In this document: piece by piece, positions 53,432 through 54,289 of the stretch
How positions within the stretch are numbered: position 1 is the first letter of the stretch
Layout of the letters: each line of letters starts with the position of its first letter
Origin: an uncultured Gammaproteobacteria bacterium
Lineage (GTDB): Bacteria > Pseudomonadota > Gammaproteobacteria > Arenicellales > JAANXG01
Assembly: GCA_947259875.1 (NCBI GenBank)
Contig: CAMYNX010000071.1
Location: 1 to 54,289 of the forward strand
Reading direction: 5' to 3'
DNA: 54,289 nucleotides
Notes under the pieces: generated by a model
What the model saw: the letters and a program-made list of their open reading frames with translations, nothing else
Told to the model about the DNA's origin: nothing
Databases searched by the model: none
Made by a program: the position numbers and the translations under genes

Positions 53432-54289
53432 AAACGCCGTTTGCGATCACCCTAGACGCCGGCAGCAGCCTGTTAAACAAGACCGGTTCGTGGCGTACCG
53501 AGCGCCCAGTGTACTTGGACCGCCTGCCACCCTGCAACCACGCTTGCCCCGCCGGCGAAAACATTCAGCAATGGCTGTACCTGACCGAAGAAGGCCGTTA
53601 TGAACAGGCGTGGCAACAGATCATGGATGACAATCCGTTCCCGGCGGTGATGGGACGGGTCTGCTATCACCCGTGCGAGGTGAGCTGCAACCGCGGCCAG
53701 TTGGATGAGGCGGTGGGAATCAATGCCGTGGAGCGGTTCCTCGGTGACCAGGCCCTGATCAATGAGTGGCAAATGGAGGCCGGTACGCCGACCGGGAAAC
53801 GGGTGATGGTTGTCGGTGCCGGTCCCGGCGGACTGGCGGCCGCCTACCATTTGCGGCGTATGGGCCATGAGGTGACGGTTTACGATGCGTCGCCACAGGC
53901 CGGCGGCATGGTGCGTTACGGCATACCCAAGTATCGCATGCCAAGAGAAAAACTCCGCGCCGAGGTCGCGCGTATTGAACAGATGGGGGCTAACCTGCAA
54001 CTCAATACTCGCATTGACGATGTAATTGCCGCACGCAATGAGGGTAAGTTCGACGCGGTGTTTCTGTCGATCGGCGCCCAACTACCCAAGCGGGTGGACA
54101 TCAAGGTCAACGGAGAACTGACGGTGCTCGATGCGGTGATGGTATTGCGTAACACGGAACTCGAGGAACCGACCGGGTTACGTGGACAAGTCGTGGTATA
54201 CGGCGGCGGCAACACCGCCATAGACGTCGCGCGCTCGGCGGTCCGACTCGGCGCCAAGAGTGCTACCGTGGTGGTGTTCGAGGCCCGGG
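53428..54289 (+). CDS. GltD-like FAD/NADPH iron-sulfur flavoprotein, partial
   Basis: The frame stays open to the end of the window, so only the first ~287 residues are seen. Cys36, Cys40 (CNHACPAG), and Cys79, Cys83, Cys87 (CYHPCEVSC) are the typical GltD-type iron-sulfur region; the FAD site is VVGAGPGGLAAAYHL (~128-142) and the NADPH site is YGGGNTAIDVARS. Such proteins are annotated as glutamate synthase small subunit-like or as an NADPH-linked partner of 2-oxoacid oxidoreductase. Its overlap with porB (ATGA) shows it belongs to this enzyme, presumably linking pyruvate oxidation to NADP(H). Any ferredoxin-like C-terminus lies beyond the window. Confidence 0.85.
   Translation, partial: MKTPFAITLDAGSSLLNKTGSWRTERPVYLDRLPPCNHACPAGENIQQWLYLTEEGRYEQAWQQIMDDNPFPAVMGRVCYHPCEVSCNRGQLDEAVGINAVERFLGDQALINEWQMEAGTPTGKRVMVVGAGPGGLAAAYHLRRMGHEVTVYDASPQAGGMVRYGIPKYRMPREKLRAEVARIEQMGANLQLNTRIDDVIAARNEGKFDAVFLSIGAQLPKRVDIKVNGELTVLDAVMVLRNTELEEPTGLRGQVVVYGGGNTAIDVARSAVRLGAKSATVVVFEAR

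Noticed and set aside
1..54289. CRISPR arrays, tRNA or rRNA genes
   Set aside because: No regularly spaced direct repeats were seen, and no tRNA cloverleaf or rRNA segment was recognised while reading; a covariance-model scan would be decisive.

Overview
The window looks like a gammaproteobacterial chromosome fragment. Support comes from the family content: QseB/QseC-like and EnvZ-like two-component systems, a DsbC/DsbG-like protein, the MaeB malic enzyme, DctB/DctD with a TRAP transporter, and a tetrathionate-reductase-family octaheme cytochrome with its own cytochrome b. Many c-type cytochromes, blue-copper proteins, a TauE/SafE exporter and a TlpA-like protein suggest a respiratory, possibly sulfur-metabolising, organism. 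That lifestyle is an inference; no 16S or ribosomal gene is present to fix the lineage.

Layout. 1-2.3 kb: the tail of a class A beta-lactamase-like protein and a secreted GH5 glycosidase with a beta-sandwich insert. 2.6-3.0 kb: an HU gene broken by a 46-bp tandem duplication. 3.4-4.4 kb: an outer-membrane barrel. 4.5-6.8 kb (-): DUF1538-DUF1538-PII-like-CBS operon, with a MITE-like element just upstream. 8.1-12 kb (-): DUF302, octaheme cytochrome, cytochrome b, TlpA-like operon, followed by TauE. 14-16.7 kb: two-component system whose kinase is frameshifted. 17-21.7 kb (-): Asp-box lipoprotein, DsbC-like, L,D-transpeptidase and cytochrome c. 22.2-25.2 kb: DUF3047, YHS-domain, CCN-motif and cytochrome c proteins. 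25.3-27.9 kb: a His/Met-rich sensor kinase with a remnant response regulator and a frameshifted Spy-like gene. 28.3-33 kb: ChaN/PDZ lipoprotein, SahH, CheR-like methyltransferase, NadA. 33.5-40.1 kb: a locus of two blue-copper proteins, two helical paralogues, an outer-membrane barrel and a membrane adenylyl cyclase. 40.2-54.3 kb: DctB/DctD, a sigma-54 promoter, TRAP genes, malic enzyme, pyruvate:acceptor oxidoreductase subunits and a GltD-like flavoprotein that runs off the end.

How the genes work together. The last 14 kb reads as one route: a C4-dicarboxylate sensor (DctB/D) drives TRAP uptake from a sigma-54 promoter, the malic enzyme makes pyruvate, and the 2-oxoacid oxidoreductase converts pyruvate to acetyl-CoA (or the reverse), with electrons possibly exchanged with NADPH through the GltD-like subunit. 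The first TRAP dctP and dctQ are however both disrupted. The 33.5-40.1 kb locus is the best candidate for an undescribed system: a periplasmic copper-protein module tied to cAMP signalling.

Two window-wide themes stand out. One is a dispersed repeat family (five copies, one a MITE-like element with clear terminal inverted repeats). The other is an unusual number of broken genes (HU, histidine kinase, response regulator, Spy-like, ChaN/PDZ, DctP, DctQ and an N-terminal fragment near 33.1 kb). The mixture of single-base shifts, a tandem duplication and internal deletions suggests real decay, but single-base assembly errors cannot be excluded from the sequence alone.
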